Positions 8,652 through 22,471 of a DNA stretch of 64,000 nucleotides are shown piece by piece. Below the pieces are notes generated by a model that saw nothing but the letters and a program-made list of their open reading frames with translations, was not told the origin of the DNA and did not search any database. Location of the stretch: assembly GCA_963422285.2 (NCBI GenBank), contig OY729419.2, positions 1-64,000 on the forward strand. Reading direction: 5' to 3'. The stretch is from VXYL01 sp963422285. GTDB taxonomy: Bacteria > Pseudomonadota > Gammaproteobacteria > Pseudomonadales > Azotimanducaceae. A program made the position numbers and the translations under genes. Each line of letters starts with the position of its first letter. The stretch's first letter is position 1.

Positions 8652-9927
8652 GGATGTAGCCGCGTTCGTTGTGGGAGACGAGGTCCAGGCCCTCGGTCTC
8701 GTCTTCCTCCGAAACGCGGTTGCCCACCAAGGCGCCCGTGATCTTCAAAATGATCCAGGTGGCGATGGCCGTGTAGCCCAGCGTCGCCAGCACGCCTAGC
8801 GCTTGGATGCCTAGCTGGCTGGGAATGGAAATGTCCTCTTGACCGCTGAACACCCCTAGGGCGCTGCTGGCGAAGATGCCGGTGAGAATCGTGCCCAATG
8901 CGCCGCCGACGGCATGCACCGGAAAGACATCCAGCGAATCGTCGATCTTCAGCTTCTGCTTCATGAAGTTGGTAGCGAAGAAGCACACCGTGCCGGCGGC
9001 GATGCCAATGACCAGCGCCGCCGCCGGCCCCACGAAGCCAGATGCCGGGGTGATGGTGCCGAGGCCTGCCACCATGCCGGTGACGGCGCCAAGCGCACTG
9101 GGTTTGCCGTAGCGCAACCACTCGATCATCATCCAGGTGAACGCGCCGGCGGCGGCGGAGATGTGGGTGACGGTAAGCGCCAGGGCGGCGTCGCCGTTGG
9201 CGGCCAGGGCGCTGCCGCCGTTGAAGCCGAACCAGCCCACCCACAGCATGGCGGCGCCGGCCACGGTGAGGGTCATGTTGTGGGGCGGCTGGATACGATC
9301 CGGGAAACCGCGTCGGGGGCCGAGAACGATCGCCGCCACCACGGCCGCAGTGCCGGCGGTGACGTGGACGACGGTGCCGCCGGCGAAATCCATCAAACCC
9401 AGTTCGCCCAGCCAGCCGCCGCCCCACACCCAATGGGTGATGGGCGCGTACACCAGCAGCGACCAGAACGCGGTGAACAGCAGCACCGCGGAGAAGCGCA
9501 TGCGTTCGGCGAAGCCGCCGACGATGAGCGCCGGGGTGATGATGGCGAAGGTGAGCTGGAAAGTGGCGAAAATGGACTCTGGAATGGAACCCGACATCGC
9601 ATCCTCGGTGACTCCGTTGTATAGGAACTTGCCCAATCCTCCGACCACGGCATAGCTGTCGCCGAATGCCAAACTGTAGCCGACGATCAGCCACAGGATG
9701 GTCACCAGGCAGGTAATGGCGAAGCACTGCAACAGCACCGACAGTACGCTGTTGGCACGCACCAGACCGCCGTAGAACAACGCCAAGCCGGGAATAGTCA
9801 TGAACAGCACCAGCGCCGTGGACGTAAGAATCCAGGCGCTGTCGCCGCTATCCAGCGTGTCGCCCCAGGCGACCGCGCCGCCCAGCAGCGCCGCCGCTGC
9901 GATGATCCGTTGCATAAGCGTTTGCAT
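8647..9927 (-). CDS. amt: Ammonium transporter Amt
   Basis: A 426-residue inner-membrane ammonium channel. An N-terminal signal-like segment (MQTLMQRIIAAAALLGG) is followed by about eleven membrane helices. Family signatures include GLALFYGGLVR near residue 50, DFAGGTVVHVTAGTAA near 165 with the first pore histidine in VHVTAG, and FPVHAVGGALGTILTG near 345 with the second pore histidine. The ATG at 9927 is chosen over an upstream in-frame start because GGAGGGGC precedes it. No glnK lies next to it, which is unusual but not rare. Two palindromic repeats lie directly upstream. Confidence 0.95.
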   Translation of the reverse strand: MQTLMQRIIAAAALLGGAVAWGDTLDSGDSAWILTSTALVLFMTIPGLALFYGGLVRANSVLSVLLQCFAITCLVTILWLIVGYSLAFGDSYAVVGGLGKFLYNGVTEDAMSGSIPESIFATFQLTFAIITPALIVGGFAERMRFSAVLLFTAFWSLLVYAPITHWVWGGGWLGELGLMDFAGGTVVHVTAGTAAVVAAIVLGPRRGFPDRIQPPHNMTLTVAGAAMLWVGWFGFNGGSALAANGDAALALTVTHISAAAGAFTWMMIEWLRYGKPSALGAVTGMVAGLGTITPASGFVGPAAALVIGIAAGTVCFFATNFMKQKLKIDDSLDVFPVHAVGGALGTILTGIFASSALGVFSGQEDISIPSQLGIQALGVLATLGYTAIATWIILKITGALVGNRVSEEDETEGLDLVSHNERGYIL

Positions 9928-10018
9928 GACGATGCCCCTCCGGTCGAGTCGAACACTCCTTCGCAAGAGACCAACTATACAAGACCGCGACGAGATTCCA
10001 CTACTGCCCCGTCAATCG

Positions 10019-10157
10019 GGTAGCGGGTCGGCTTGACATTGGACGATGCCGCGCCAGCACGCCTCATTGATGTAGTGGCTGGCAGTCTGTCTGTATCTCT
10101 CCATCTTGTAGTCCAATGGCGCAGCACGGCGACGCGGATTCAAACCCAGCCACTACC
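10019..10157. repeat. Palindromic interspersed repeat, copy C
   Basis: 139 bp from GGTAGCGGGTCGGCTTGACA to ATTCAAACCCAGCCACTACC. It is followed within 10 bp by copy D. Both are preceded by CCGTCAATCGG, so C and D form a tandem direct duplication of a unit of about 147 bp upstream of amt. Confidence 0.7.
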
Positions 10158-10167
10158 GTCAATCGGT

Positions 10168-10305
10168 GTAGCGGGTCGATATGGAATTGGATCGGCCATG
10201 CCGCTGCGGATGCCGTTGCATAGGACATCCAACAGCGTTCCGTCGCCTGCATCTTGCGATTATGCGGCGCAGCGCGACGACGCGGATTCAAACCGAGCCG
10301 CTGCC
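10168..10305. repeat. Palindromic interspersed repeat, copy D
   Basis: 138 bp ending in GCGGATTCAAACCGAGCCGC and CTGCC. It carries the internal CATCTTGCG...TGCGGCGCAG block found in several copies. Its right arm supplies the last codons and the TGA stop (10288-10290) of the neighbouring kinase gene on the minus strand. Confidence 0.72.
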
Positions 10306-10908
10306 GTCCACCGCGGCATGGGCAGCGCATTCCACCGCCCGGGCGAAGGCTTCCACTTCGCGGCTGGACGCGAGGCGAACGAAGCGGATATGCGCCCAGC
10401 GCGGATCGGACATATAGGCAACCAGCTTGCGGCGCTTGCGGGTCTGCTGGGCGACGATCCAGTAGACCAGCGATTGTTTCTTTCGCCAAACCATGAGCTG
10501 CGGCCAGAACCGCTCGCGGTTCGTGCCCCAAAGCAATTCCCGCGAACGCCAGCGGCGCCAGGAGCGGCGCAGAACGCGCCACAGCAGCAACGGCATCGGC
10601 AGATCGAGAAAGACGACGGTATCGAGCCGGTGCCAAAACGCTCGCTGGGCGTAGGCGGCATAGGAGCCGCCCGCCACCCAGCGCTCGCCGCCGGTGGCGG
10701 CGCGGAAGCGGCGTTCGAGTTCGGCGGGATCGTTCTCGTTCAAGCCCACCCATCCCGGCAGCCAGTTGAGGGCGTCCAGCTCCACGAATTCCGCATCCAG
10801 CGCCTGCGCCAGCCGTGCCGCGAGCGTGCTCTTGCCGGACGAGCTGTTGCCCATGACGTGGATGCGCTGGCCAATGGCCGCGCCTTCGGCTCGGCTTCGA
10901 ACAACCAC
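10288..10908 (-). CDS. P-loop adenylate-kinase-like / topology-modulation-type kinase
   Basis: About 206 residues with a clear Walker A motif GNSSSGKSTLAARLA near residue 20, an EFVELDALNWLPGW stretch and a VVFLDLPMPLLLWRVLRR segment. This is the pattern of the adenylate-kinase-related group often annotated as DNA topology modulation proteins. They phosphorylate small substrates that are mostly unknown. Start GTG 10908 is the most upstream option. The reading frame ends in DGSGSV-stop, encoded by palindromic repeat D, so insertion of the element probably replaced the original C-terminus by a few residues. Confidence 0.7.
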   Translation of the reverse strand: MVVRSRAEGAAIGQRIHVMGNSSSGKSTLAARLAQALDAEFVELDALNWLPGWVGLNENDPAELERRFRAATGGERWVAGGSYAAYAQRAFWHRLDTVVFLDLPMPLLLWRVLRRSWRRWRSRELLWGTNRERFWPQLMVWRKKQSLVYWIVAQQTRKRRKLVAYMSDPRWAHIRFVRLASSREVEAFARAVECAAHAAVDGSGSV

Positions 10909-11004
10909 GGCTGCATCCCTGTTTCAAGCTCGGCGCGAGCGGCGAGTATACCTGTATGTTGGCGGCGTTTTCGATCTGCCAAGAAGCGATGGTACAGTAG
11001 CCGC

Positions 11005-11010
11005 TATAAT
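11005..11010 (+). promoter_or_regulatory. Possible -10 element (TATAAT) upstream of the helicase fusion gene
   Basis: A perfect TATAAT lies 38 bp before the GTG start of the large helicase gene. No good -35 hexamer is found at 16-18 bp spacing (the bases there read AGAAGC), so the match may be chance. Confidence 0.3.
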
Positions 11011-11048
11011 TTGTCGGTTTAGGCAGCCATCGCGTCCATGCTGGCAGC

Positions 11049-16283
<5,235 letters not shown>

Positions 16284-16505
16284 GCAGCTGCGACAGGCAC
16301 GGCATGGCCACATCGAGCCTTATGCTGGAATCCCTTGGCGAGATTCGGCGCGACAATGCCCAAGAAACGATATGGAGGTAGGTTCTAGCCGCCGTAGCAC
16401 GAATTCAATCGAAGTCGCTGCCCGAAACCGAAGTCGTGCTGCATCCCGACTGATGCCGGACGATCGTCGAAAAGTTCTTTTGAGCAACTATATGCTTGAA
16501 CCTCC

Positions 16506-16580
16506 GAGCTATGATATACGATGCAGTTTTCAAGGGACAACTACCATGTACAGTGCCTAGAGTACTGTTGCATATAGCTC
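16506..16580. repeat. Second repeat type, uninterrupted copy
   Basis: About 75 bp with inverted ends (GAGCTATGATATACGATGCA against TGCATATAGCTC). Its reverse complement matches both flanks of palindromic copy B around 2617-2816, so this is the empty form of that site. It is the only recognised content of the 331-bp gap between the helicase fusion and the AAA ATPase. Confidence 0.5.
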
Positions 16581-16614
16581 CTTTCTTTTGGTTGCTGCGA
16601 ACCTGAAAGGGTGC

Positions 16615-17859
16615 CTATCTCTCCCACAGCTCGCGCAGCGACACCGCCAGCATGCGTTTGTCCGGCAGCGGCAGGGTACTGTCGCCGGCGTAGAGCAGGA
16701 TGCCCTGGGCGAAGTTCGCGCCGCAGCGGTGCGCTAGCCGGGCCAGCCCCCTGCCGTCGCCGGACGCAAGGGTTCGCGCGGCCTTCACCTCGACGCCCCA
16801 TACCTTCCGGCCCCGAGTCATCACCACGTCCACCTCCACACCGTCCTTGTCTCGGTAGTGCCAGAACCGCAGGTCTGGGTCCGTCCAGCCTGCTTGGGCG
16901 ATGAGTTGCTGCACCACGAAGGATTCCAGCAGATGGCCCATGCGGTCTCGTGCGGTCAGCCAGTCGGCCGCGGTCAAATCGGCCAGCGTTGCGGCCAGAC
17001 CCGTGTCCAGCAAGTGGACTTTCGGCGCCTTCACCAAACGCCGGGTGGCTCGGTGATGCCACGCCGGCAGGCGGCGGACGAGGAAGAGGCGCTCCAGCAC
17101 GGAAAGATACCGCTCCACCGTCTCCCGGCGCAGGCCGAGATCGCTCGCCAAGTGGCTGGTATTGAGGAGTTGCGCGCTGCGCAGGGCCAGCAGTTCCAGC
17201 AATCGAGCCAACTCGTCGGAGTCCTTCACCCGTGCCACATCCTGCACATCGCGTTCGATGATGCTGCGCAGGTACTGCCGATGCCACTGCCGGGGCCGAG
17301 CGGGTGTTCGCGTCAGCGGCTCGGGATAGCCGCCGGCCACCAGCCGTTCCGGCAGCGTCGGTTCGCCGGCTGCTTCGGCTCGAACAGCCGGTTTCAATGC
17401 GCCAGCCAGCACGTCGCGGACGAAACCGCCGTCGCTGCGCGCCTTCTCCGCTTCCGTGAGCGGCTGCAACCGCGCAACTTCAATGCGCCCCGCCAAGGAT
17501 TCGGCGACTTTCGGCAGCAGCAGGAGATTGGCCGAGCCGGTAAGCAGAAAGCGCCCTGGGCGACGGTTCCGATCCACCGCCAGCTTGATGGCCGGCAGCA
17601 GATCGGGCGCCCGCTGCACTTCGTCCAGGGTCGCCTCGTCCGGCAAGCTCTCGACGAAGCCCGCCGGGTCGGCGACAGCCGCCTGCAGGTAGGCGTGGTC
17701 GTCCAGGCTGACGAAGGTTCGCCCCGCAGCCAGTTGGCGGGCGAGAGTCGTCTTTCCGCTCTGCCGCGGCCCAAGCAGACAGACTACCGGCGTGTCCGCC
17801 AGCGCCGCGACGATGGCGGGACCAAGGGGACGGTGATACAGGGTTTGAAGAGCGGCCAT
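16615..17859 (-). CDS. AAA ATPase with DUF4143 domain
   Basis: A 414-residue protein with the two-part architecture of the AAA_14/DUF4143 family. The N-terminal ATPase has Walker A GPRQSGKTTLARQLA near residue 26 and SLPDEATLDEVQRAPDLL near 75, with the Walker B-like LDEVQ. FLLTGSANLLLLPKV near 110 is the sensor region. The C-terminal DUF4143 part contains RRETVERYLSVLERLFLVRRLPAW and a nuclease-like DGVEVDVVMTRGRKVWGVEVK. The ATG at 17859 starts the protein at the conserved MAALQTLYHRPL. The family is common in environmental genomes, and its cellular role is largely unknown. Confidence 0.88.
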   Translation of the reverse strand: MAALQTLYHRPLGPAIVAALADTPVVCLLGPRQSGKTTLARQLAAGRTFVSLDDHAYLQAAVADPAGFVESLPDEATLDEVQRAPDLLPAIKLAVDRNRRPGRFLLTGSANLLLLPKVAESLAGRIEVARLQPLTEAEKARSDGGFVRDVLAGALKPAVRAEAAGEPTLPERLVAGGYPEPLTRTPARPRQWHRQYLRSIIERDVQDVARVKDSDELARLLELLALRSAQLLNTSHLASDLGLRRETVERYLSVLERLFLVRRLPAWHHRATRRLVKAPKVHLLDTGLAATLADLTAADWLTARDRMGHLLESFVVQQLIAQAGWTDPDLRFWHYRDKDGVEVDVVMTRGRKVWGVEVKAARTLASGDGRGLARLAHRCGANFAQGILLYAGDSTLPLPDKRMLAVSLRELWER

Positions 17860-18053
17860 TTGACTATTATGGTAGCGGCTGAATGTCGATCTCGTAGCTA
17901 CCGAGACGGCCCCAATGCTGGCATAGCTGGCCCGTGCGAGCACCATGCGCATCCCATGCGCGGGGCGCTACGCGAGCATCATCGACAAGGCAATATCCAC
18001 AATGGTATGGCAAGCCTCGTGTAATGCGCAGGGACATCCGAGGGATTGTTTGC

Positions 18054-18416
18054 ATGGCCGACAAATCGGCGATCGAGTGGACTGACGCAACCTGGAACCC
18101 CGTGACTGGCTGCACCAGGATCTCGCGCGGTTGCGACTACTGCTACGCGGAGCGTTTTGCGGAACGATGGCGTGGCATCCTAGGCCACTCTTACGAACAG
18201 GGGTTCGATCTTCGCCTGTGGCCATCGCGCCTTGTGGTTCCTTCACCTGCCAAGGCATCCCACGGCGCGGGACGTCATGATTCAACGCCACTGGGATATA
18301 TCCATAACACGTTCGAACACTATGGCCCTGGCAACTTCAATATGCTGGGCTGGGACGCGCTGCAAGATCCCGACCAACTATCGTTGCTCAACTTTAGGGA
18401 TACCGATGCGGCATAG
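18054..18416 (+). pseudogene. Truncated DUF5131 (phage Gp37/Gp68-type) gene
   Basis: The first 62 residues match the N-terminus of DUF5131 proteins: SAIEWTDATWNPVTGCTRIS, then RGCDYCYAERFAERWRG, which is the cysteine-rich radical-SAM-like motif, and EQGFDLRLWPSRL. Full-length members have about 240-400 residues. Here the homology stops near codon 63, and the remaining 57 codons look unrelated before a stop at 18416. The gene has lost most of its length, probably by deletion, and is likely inactive. It opens a 2.5-kb zone of broken defence and toxin-antitoxin genes. Confidence 0.65.
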
Positions 18417-18439
18417 ATGCGGAAAGATTTCTAAACTCC

Positions 18440-18697
18440 ATGCCGAAGCGACTGTTCAGCTTGGCCTCTGAGTGTCCAGTTACGGTAGCCGCAATGCGGC
18501 ATGCCTTTGCAAACGAGACGCCCGCTCGATTCTCGGACTTCGACGAGACCGTTCTTCAGCTCGCCAAGGAGAAGGAAATCGATATTCTGTCTTCCGATGG
18601 CCGCATTCGTTCTCGTGCTCTGACACGGCTGCAACCAATCGACCGAATTGCGTTTCCTGGCACGCTATTGATCCCTGGCATTTCTCGCCATCGCTGA
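18440..18697 (+). CDS. Hypothetical 85-residue protein, possibly a gene fragment
   Basis: ATG 18440 opens 85 codons with balanced composition (AAMRHAFANETPARFSDFDE, VLQLAKEKEIDILSSDGRIR, IDRIAFPGTLLIPG), unlike the Arg/Ala-rich shadow frames around it. It lacks a signal peptide and membrane segments. No clear ribosome-binding site precedes it, and it follows a truncated gene at 24 bp, so it may be the tail of a longer lost protein. I do not recognise the family. Confidence 0.35.
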   Translation: MPKRLFSLASECPVTVAAMRHAFANETPARFSDFDETVLQLAKEKEIDILSSDGRIRSRALTRLQPIDRIAFPGTLLIPGISRHR

Positions 18698-18800
18698 CGC
18701 TCAAGTGCTGTTCGGACCGGCCGTCGGACACAGCGTGCATTACAGGCCGACAGCTTGACTGGACAGGATGCGCGACGAGGCCCTTGTCGTCCGTCTAATC

Positions 18801-19117
18801 TCACACGCGAAACACCTTCATCACTTCGTCGCCTGGATGGTTGATGACCTTGACGGCGACGCGGCCGGAGGTCGGCTTCGGGAACAGGCGCGAGGTGTCG
18901 CTGTGCAGGGTAGCCCAGGCGTCTTCGTCGATCTCCGCCAACTTCATGAGATGTCTCCGCAGGCCACGTTTGAGAGGGGCACCACCGTGAACCGGAACCG
19001 AGATACGAACGAGAGTATGCTCTTTGGCGTATATATGATGGCTGCCGCGAATGCGCATTAACTGCCACCCCGCGCCGCCAGCACTTTGCAAAGCCGCTTC
19101 CCGCTGACGATCTTCAT
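18801..19117 (-). pseudogene. hicA: hicA toxin, frameshifted and fused to a foreign C-terminal tail
   Basis: ATG 19117 begins MKIVSGKRLCKVLAARGG and stops after 19 codons. One base is missing from a run of four G (19068-19071). In the shifted frame the HicA mRNA-interferase body is unmistakable: GWQLMRIRGSHHIYAKE with the catalytic GSHH histidine, VRISVPVHGG and PLKRGLRRHLMKLAEI. Instead of ending there, as HicA normally does, the frame runs on through DEDAWATLHSDTSRLFPKPT and SGRVAVKVINHPGDEVMKVF. That tail resembles the extreme C-terminus of a restriction-modification protein. The gene is inactive as written and overlaps hicB by four bases. Confidence 0.6.
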
Positions 19118-19317
19118 ACCGCGATTTCGATAATCTTGCCCTTGGCCGACGCAGGAATCTCTTCGGCCTCCAGGGACAGACAGCCTTCAATGGCTTCGTA
19201 GAGATTGCTCAGCTGTTCTTCAAAAGATTCTCCTTGCGTCGCGCATCCCGAGATGGCGGACACCTCTGCCCAATACCCACCTTCCTCCGCTTCATGGACG
19301 ACTGCCTTTAATTTCAT
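19114..19317 (-). CDS. hicB: HicB-family antitoxin
   Basis: A 67-residue HicB-type protein: MKLKAVVHEAEEGGYWAEVS, then GCATQGESFEEQLSNLYEAI, the partly degraded RNase H-like fold typical of HicB antitoxins. It lacks a separate C-terminal DNA-binding domain, as short HicB forms do. The ATG at 19317 begins at the conserved MKLK, and the frame is also open further upstream. It is transcribed ahead of hicA with an ATGA overlap, the less common hicB-hicA order. Since the toxin is frameshifted, the antitoxin may be a survivor with nothing to neutralise. Confidence 0.72.
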   Translation of the reverse strand: MKLKAVVHEAEEGGYWAEVSAISGCATQGESFEEQLSNLYEAIEGCLSLEAEEIPASAKGKIIEIAV

Positions 19318-19371
19318 GACACCTCTCTGTTCAGGGGTGCGCGTGGACGAACAGGTTAGCATCGCCCGCAA

Positions 19372-19566
19372 TCACTCTGTTTCAGTTTCTCCGTAGATCG
19401 ATCCATGCAGATCCTGCCGCCGGAAGGCCTTGAGAGGCTCCCCCGCATCGGCATGGCCGGTGCTTGAATCGGGGCGCCGGTAGCGATGCCGGATGGAAGG
19501 CGCATCAAGATGGCTCTCGATCTTGCGCAAATGGTCGATCCACATCAACGTATCGACCACGATCAT
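19372..19566 (-). pseudogene. vapC-type PIN toxin remnant
   Basis: ATG 19566 gives MIVVDTLMWIDHLRKIESHL, which is the first strand and catalytic aspartate region of VapC PIN-domain ribonucleases (typically MIxVDTSVWIDHLR). After about 27 residues the similarity ends, and the frame stops at 64 codons rather than the usual 125-140. The other PIN acidic residues are absent. The start overlaps the stop of the upstream vapB-like remnant by ATGA, as in an intact operon. Confidence 0.5.
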
Positions 19567-19682
19567 TTCGAGATTTCGCTCTGCCGGCGCGGGATGCGTT
19601 CGATCTCAGGAGCGCTGCCGCCGGCCTTCGCCAGCCGTTCAGCGGCCTTTACCATGAACGAGGAAAGGCGCCGGCGGATCAT
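19563..19682 (-). pseudogene. vapB-type antitoxin C-terminal remnant
   Basis: A 39-codon frame (MIRRRLSSFMVKAAERLAKA, then GGSAPEIERIPRRQSEISK) resembles the C-terminal half of VapB antitoxins that end in a GGS/T-x-P-x-(hydrophobic)-x-PRR pattern. The DNA-binding N-terminal half is missing. It begins six bases after the stop of the type III restriction remnant and overlaps the vapC remnant. Confidence 0.4.
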
Positions 19683-19687
19683 GCCCT

Positions 19688-20566
19688 CTAACTCGCCTTC
19701 ACTCTAGCCTCGAAATCCGACTGCATCTCCCAAAAATCCGTAAACTCGGCGAAGGCCCAGCGGACGAAGTGTCCATGACGGTTGACGCCGGGCACCCAGT
19801 AGCTCTCCATCGTTTTCTTCTTCTCTTTGGCGTCCTCTCGCCGGTATCCCTTGATCTCGACAACCAGATGCAGAGGGTCATCCTTGCCATGGCCGTCGTC
19901 GATCCGCACGATGAAGTCCGGTACTTAAGTGCGCATTTCGGACCCGTAGCGGTAGGGGATTTCGAACCCAAGATTGTGGTTCTTCACGTAGGCGGGCACA
20001 AGCGGATGCGCCTCGGCAACGCGGCAGAACTCGGCTTCCCAGTCGCTGTCCAAGACTGCCCAGTTGACGTGGCAACGGCGGGCGTCGGTCTCGTAGCGGC
20101 TTGTCTTGGACGTATTGAAGTTGACGTGGGTCGTGGAGCCCATCGGATTGTAGGGATTCAGCACCGCCTTTATGGCGCTGCTGTCCTTTTCCGCGAGCGT
20201 GATGGCAGCCGCAATGCGCTCGCAGGCCATGTCGGCCAGCGCCTGGCACATCAGCTGTGCCGGGTGGGCGCCTCCCCTGCACACAAGGCAACTATCGAGC
20301 CACTGCCTGGTGATGCGCTTGAGTTGACCGAACAGGTGAATTTTCGGTTCTTCGCCAGGGTCGCGCCATTTGCTGTACAGCAGATGCTTGGTGAGATGGA
20401 ACAACGGGGCAGGGCGGTTCTCGGCTTGGCGCAAAGGGTGCCGTCTACGATCTCGGCGATCATGTTGGCAGACCGTCCAGGACGCTCCGATAGGCACTCC
20501 GGGCATCGAGTGCGGCGACAGCGACATCCAGGTGGAGTATGGATGGAAGCCGAATGCGGCAAGCAC
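19688..20566 (-). pseudogene. C-terminal remnant of a type III (BPTD_3080-like) restriction endonuclease
   Basis: One frame encodes QLMCQALADMACERIAAAIT, LNPYNPMGSTTHVNFNTSK, HVNWAVLDSDWEAEFCRVAE and AYVKNHNLGFEIPYRYGSEM. It hits TAA at 19925-19927 and continues in the same frame with VPDFIVRIDDGHGKDD, LHLVVEIKGYRREDAKEKK and WAFAEFTDFWEMQSDF. This is the C-terminal nuclease end of large type III-like restriction subunits (family identified from memory of its conserved strings). The TAA replaces a tyrosine codon expected at that spot. The helicase part, about 600 residues, is gone, and the flavin monooxygenase gene begins where it should be. Confidence 0.6.
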
Positions 20567-20644
20567 GATGGACGCTCGCCCGCTCAGCGAACGAATTGCG
20601 GCGTCGGCAGGAGGTCGGCATATGCAAAGGTGGCGCCATGCCGA

Positions 20645-22471
20645 TCACGACAGTTCCACGCCTGCCAGCGTCCCTGCCGCCCGCCAGCCGCGCAGGATCT
20701 GGAAGAACGCCTCCGGGCCGCCGCCGTACTGGCTGCCGAGCAGCGAGCTGCCCTGCCCCGGCTTGCCTTCGTTGTTGTAGCGGCCGGGCGTGCATTCCTC
20801 CAGGAACCGCTGGCTGAGCGCGGCCGCGCGCTTGATGGCGTCCACCCAGCCGTCTTCGCCGGCCTGGGACGCCTCGACGCAGGCGGCGTCGCTGTTCGCC
20901 GCATGGCCGACCATGCAGGCGACGTGCAGGCTCTGCTCGTTCAGCATGTGCGGGAAGTTGGCCGTGAAGCCGCCCTGGGTCACGCCCATGAAGAAGCAGT
21001 TGGGGAAGCCGCGGGGCTGGAAGCCGCGCAGCGTGCGCATGCCGTTGCGCCGCTTCTCCGACAGCGCGAGGCCGCCCTTGCCGGCGATGTCGCAGCCGGC
21101 GCGGCGGGCGTAGGCGGCGGCGTAGATCAGGCAGTCCAGCTCGAACTCCTCGCCGTTGGCGACCACGCCGCGTTCGGCGATGCGCTCGACGCCCGAGCCG
21201 TCCGTGTGAACCGGCGTCACGCCGGGGCGGTTGAAGGTCTCGAGGTACTCGTCGCGGAAGCAGGGCCGCCTGCAGAACTGACGGTACCAAGGCTTCAGGG
21301 CGGCGGTGGCGGAATCTTCGACGATGCCGTCCACCCGGTCGCGGATTTGTTCCATCTTCTCGAAGTCCGCCAGTTCCACCCGCGCCCGGGCATCCAGGGG
21401 CGAATCGTCGCCGTTCTTCGCGGCCGCCATGGTCGCCAGGTTGCGGATGATGTCCGTCCAGCCGTCGCTGACCAAGTCCTCGTCTTGCAGGCCGCCGGCG
21501 ACCAGCACGTTGAAGTTGGTCATGCGACGCCGCTGCCAGCCGGGCTGCAAGGAAGCCGCCCAGTCCGGGTCCGTGGCGCGGTTGCCGCGCACGTCGATGG
21601 ACGAGGGCGTGCGCTGGAAGACGTACAGACGCTCGGCATGCTCGCCCAGATGGGGGACGCACTGCACCGCCGCGGCGCCGGCGCCGATGACGCCCGCGCG
21701 CTTGCCCTCGCGGCCGGCGAGACCGCCTTCGGAATCGCCGCCGGTGTAGCCGTAGTCCCAGCGGCCGGTGTGGAAGGCGTGGCCCCGGAACGAGCCCACG
21801 CCCGGAATTCCCGGCAGCTTGGGCCGGTTCGGCGGGCCGTTGGACATCGCCACGAACCGCGCCCGCACGGCGTCGCCGCGGCTGGTCTCGACGATCCAGC
21901 GCAACGCCTGCTCGTCCCAGCGCGGGGCGGCGACCTCGGTTTGGAAGCAGGCCTCGCGGCAGAGCTCGTACCGCTCGCCGATGGCGCGGGCGTGGGCGAG
22001 GACCTCCGGCGCGTAGCTGTACTTCTCCTTCGGCATGTGGCCGGTCTCCTCCAGCAGCGGCAGATGGATGTAGGACTCGATGCCGCACTGGGCGCCGGGA
22101 TAGCGGTTCCAGTACCAGGCGCCGCCGAAGTCGCCGCCCTTCTCGACGATGCGGAGATCCCGCACTCCCGACTCGCGCAGCCGCGCTCCGGCCAGCAGGC
22201 CGCCGAAGCCGCCGCCGATCACCGCCACGTCCACCTCGTCGGCCAGCGGCTCGCGCTCGAAGCCGGGCGGCACGCAGGGGTCGTCCAAAAAGTGCGCGAA
22301 GCGACCCGTCGCCTCGACGTACTGTTCGTCGCCCTCGCCGCGCAGGCGCTTGTCGCGCTCCTCGCGGTACTTGAGGCGCAGCGTATCGGGATCGAAACCG
22401 AAATCTCGAGCTATGGCCCATGCATCCACGCCGGGCGGCGACTCGGTTCGACTTTGGACAAGCCGCGCCAT
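20645..22471 (-). CDS. Flavin-containing monooxygenase, Baeyer-Villiger type
   Basis: A 608-residue FAD/NADPH enzyme. Residues about 75-90 hold the FAD-binding VAVIGGGFGGLLAGARL. The Baeyer-Villiger fingerprint FxGxxxHxxxW appears as FRGHAFHTGRW near 232, and a second nucleotide-binding loop GVIGAGAAAVQ lies near 262. The N-terminal LRLKYREERDKRLR region is typical of cyclohexanone/phenylacetone monooxygenase relatives. Such enzymes insert oxygen next to ketones, giving esters or lactones. Palindromic repeat E overlaps the 5' end, so the first 14 residues from ATG 22471 are repeat-derived. GTG 22429, just outside the repeat, is a plausible original start. Confidence 0.88.
   Translation of the reverse strand: MARLVQSRTESPPGVDAWAIARDFGFDPDTLRLKYREERDKRLRGEGDEQYVEATGRFAHFLDDPCVPPGFEREPLADEVDVAVIGGGFGGLLAGARLRESGVRDLRIVEKGGDFGGAWYWNRYPGAQCGIESYIHLPLLEETGHMPKEKYSYAPEVLAHARAIGERYELCREACFQTEVAAPRWDEQALRWIVETSRGDAVRARFVAMSNGPPNRPKLPGIPGVGSFRGHAFHTGRWDYGYTGGDSEGGLAGREGKRAGVIGAGAAAVQCVPHLGEHAERLYVFQRTPSSIDVRGNRATDPDWAASLQPGWQRRRMTNFNVLVAGGLQDEDLVSDGWTDIIRNLATMAAAKNGDDSPLDARARVELADFEKMEQIRDRVDGIVEDSATAALKPWYRQFCRRPCFRDEYLETFNRPGVTPVHTDGSGVERIAERGVVANGEEFELDCLIYAAAYARRAGCDIAGKGGLALSEKRRNGMRTLRGFQPRGFPNCFFMGVTQGGFTANFPHMLNEQSLHVACMVGHAANSDAACVEASQAGEDGWVDAIKRAAALSQRFLEECTPGRYNNEGKPGQGSSLLGSQYGGGPEAFFQILRGWRAAGTLAGVELS

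Noticed and set aside
16385..16470. Another copy of the palindromic repeat (GCACGAATTCAATCGAAGTCGCTGCC)
   Set aside because: Only part of a right arm is recognisable and no matching left arm was found. Not listed.
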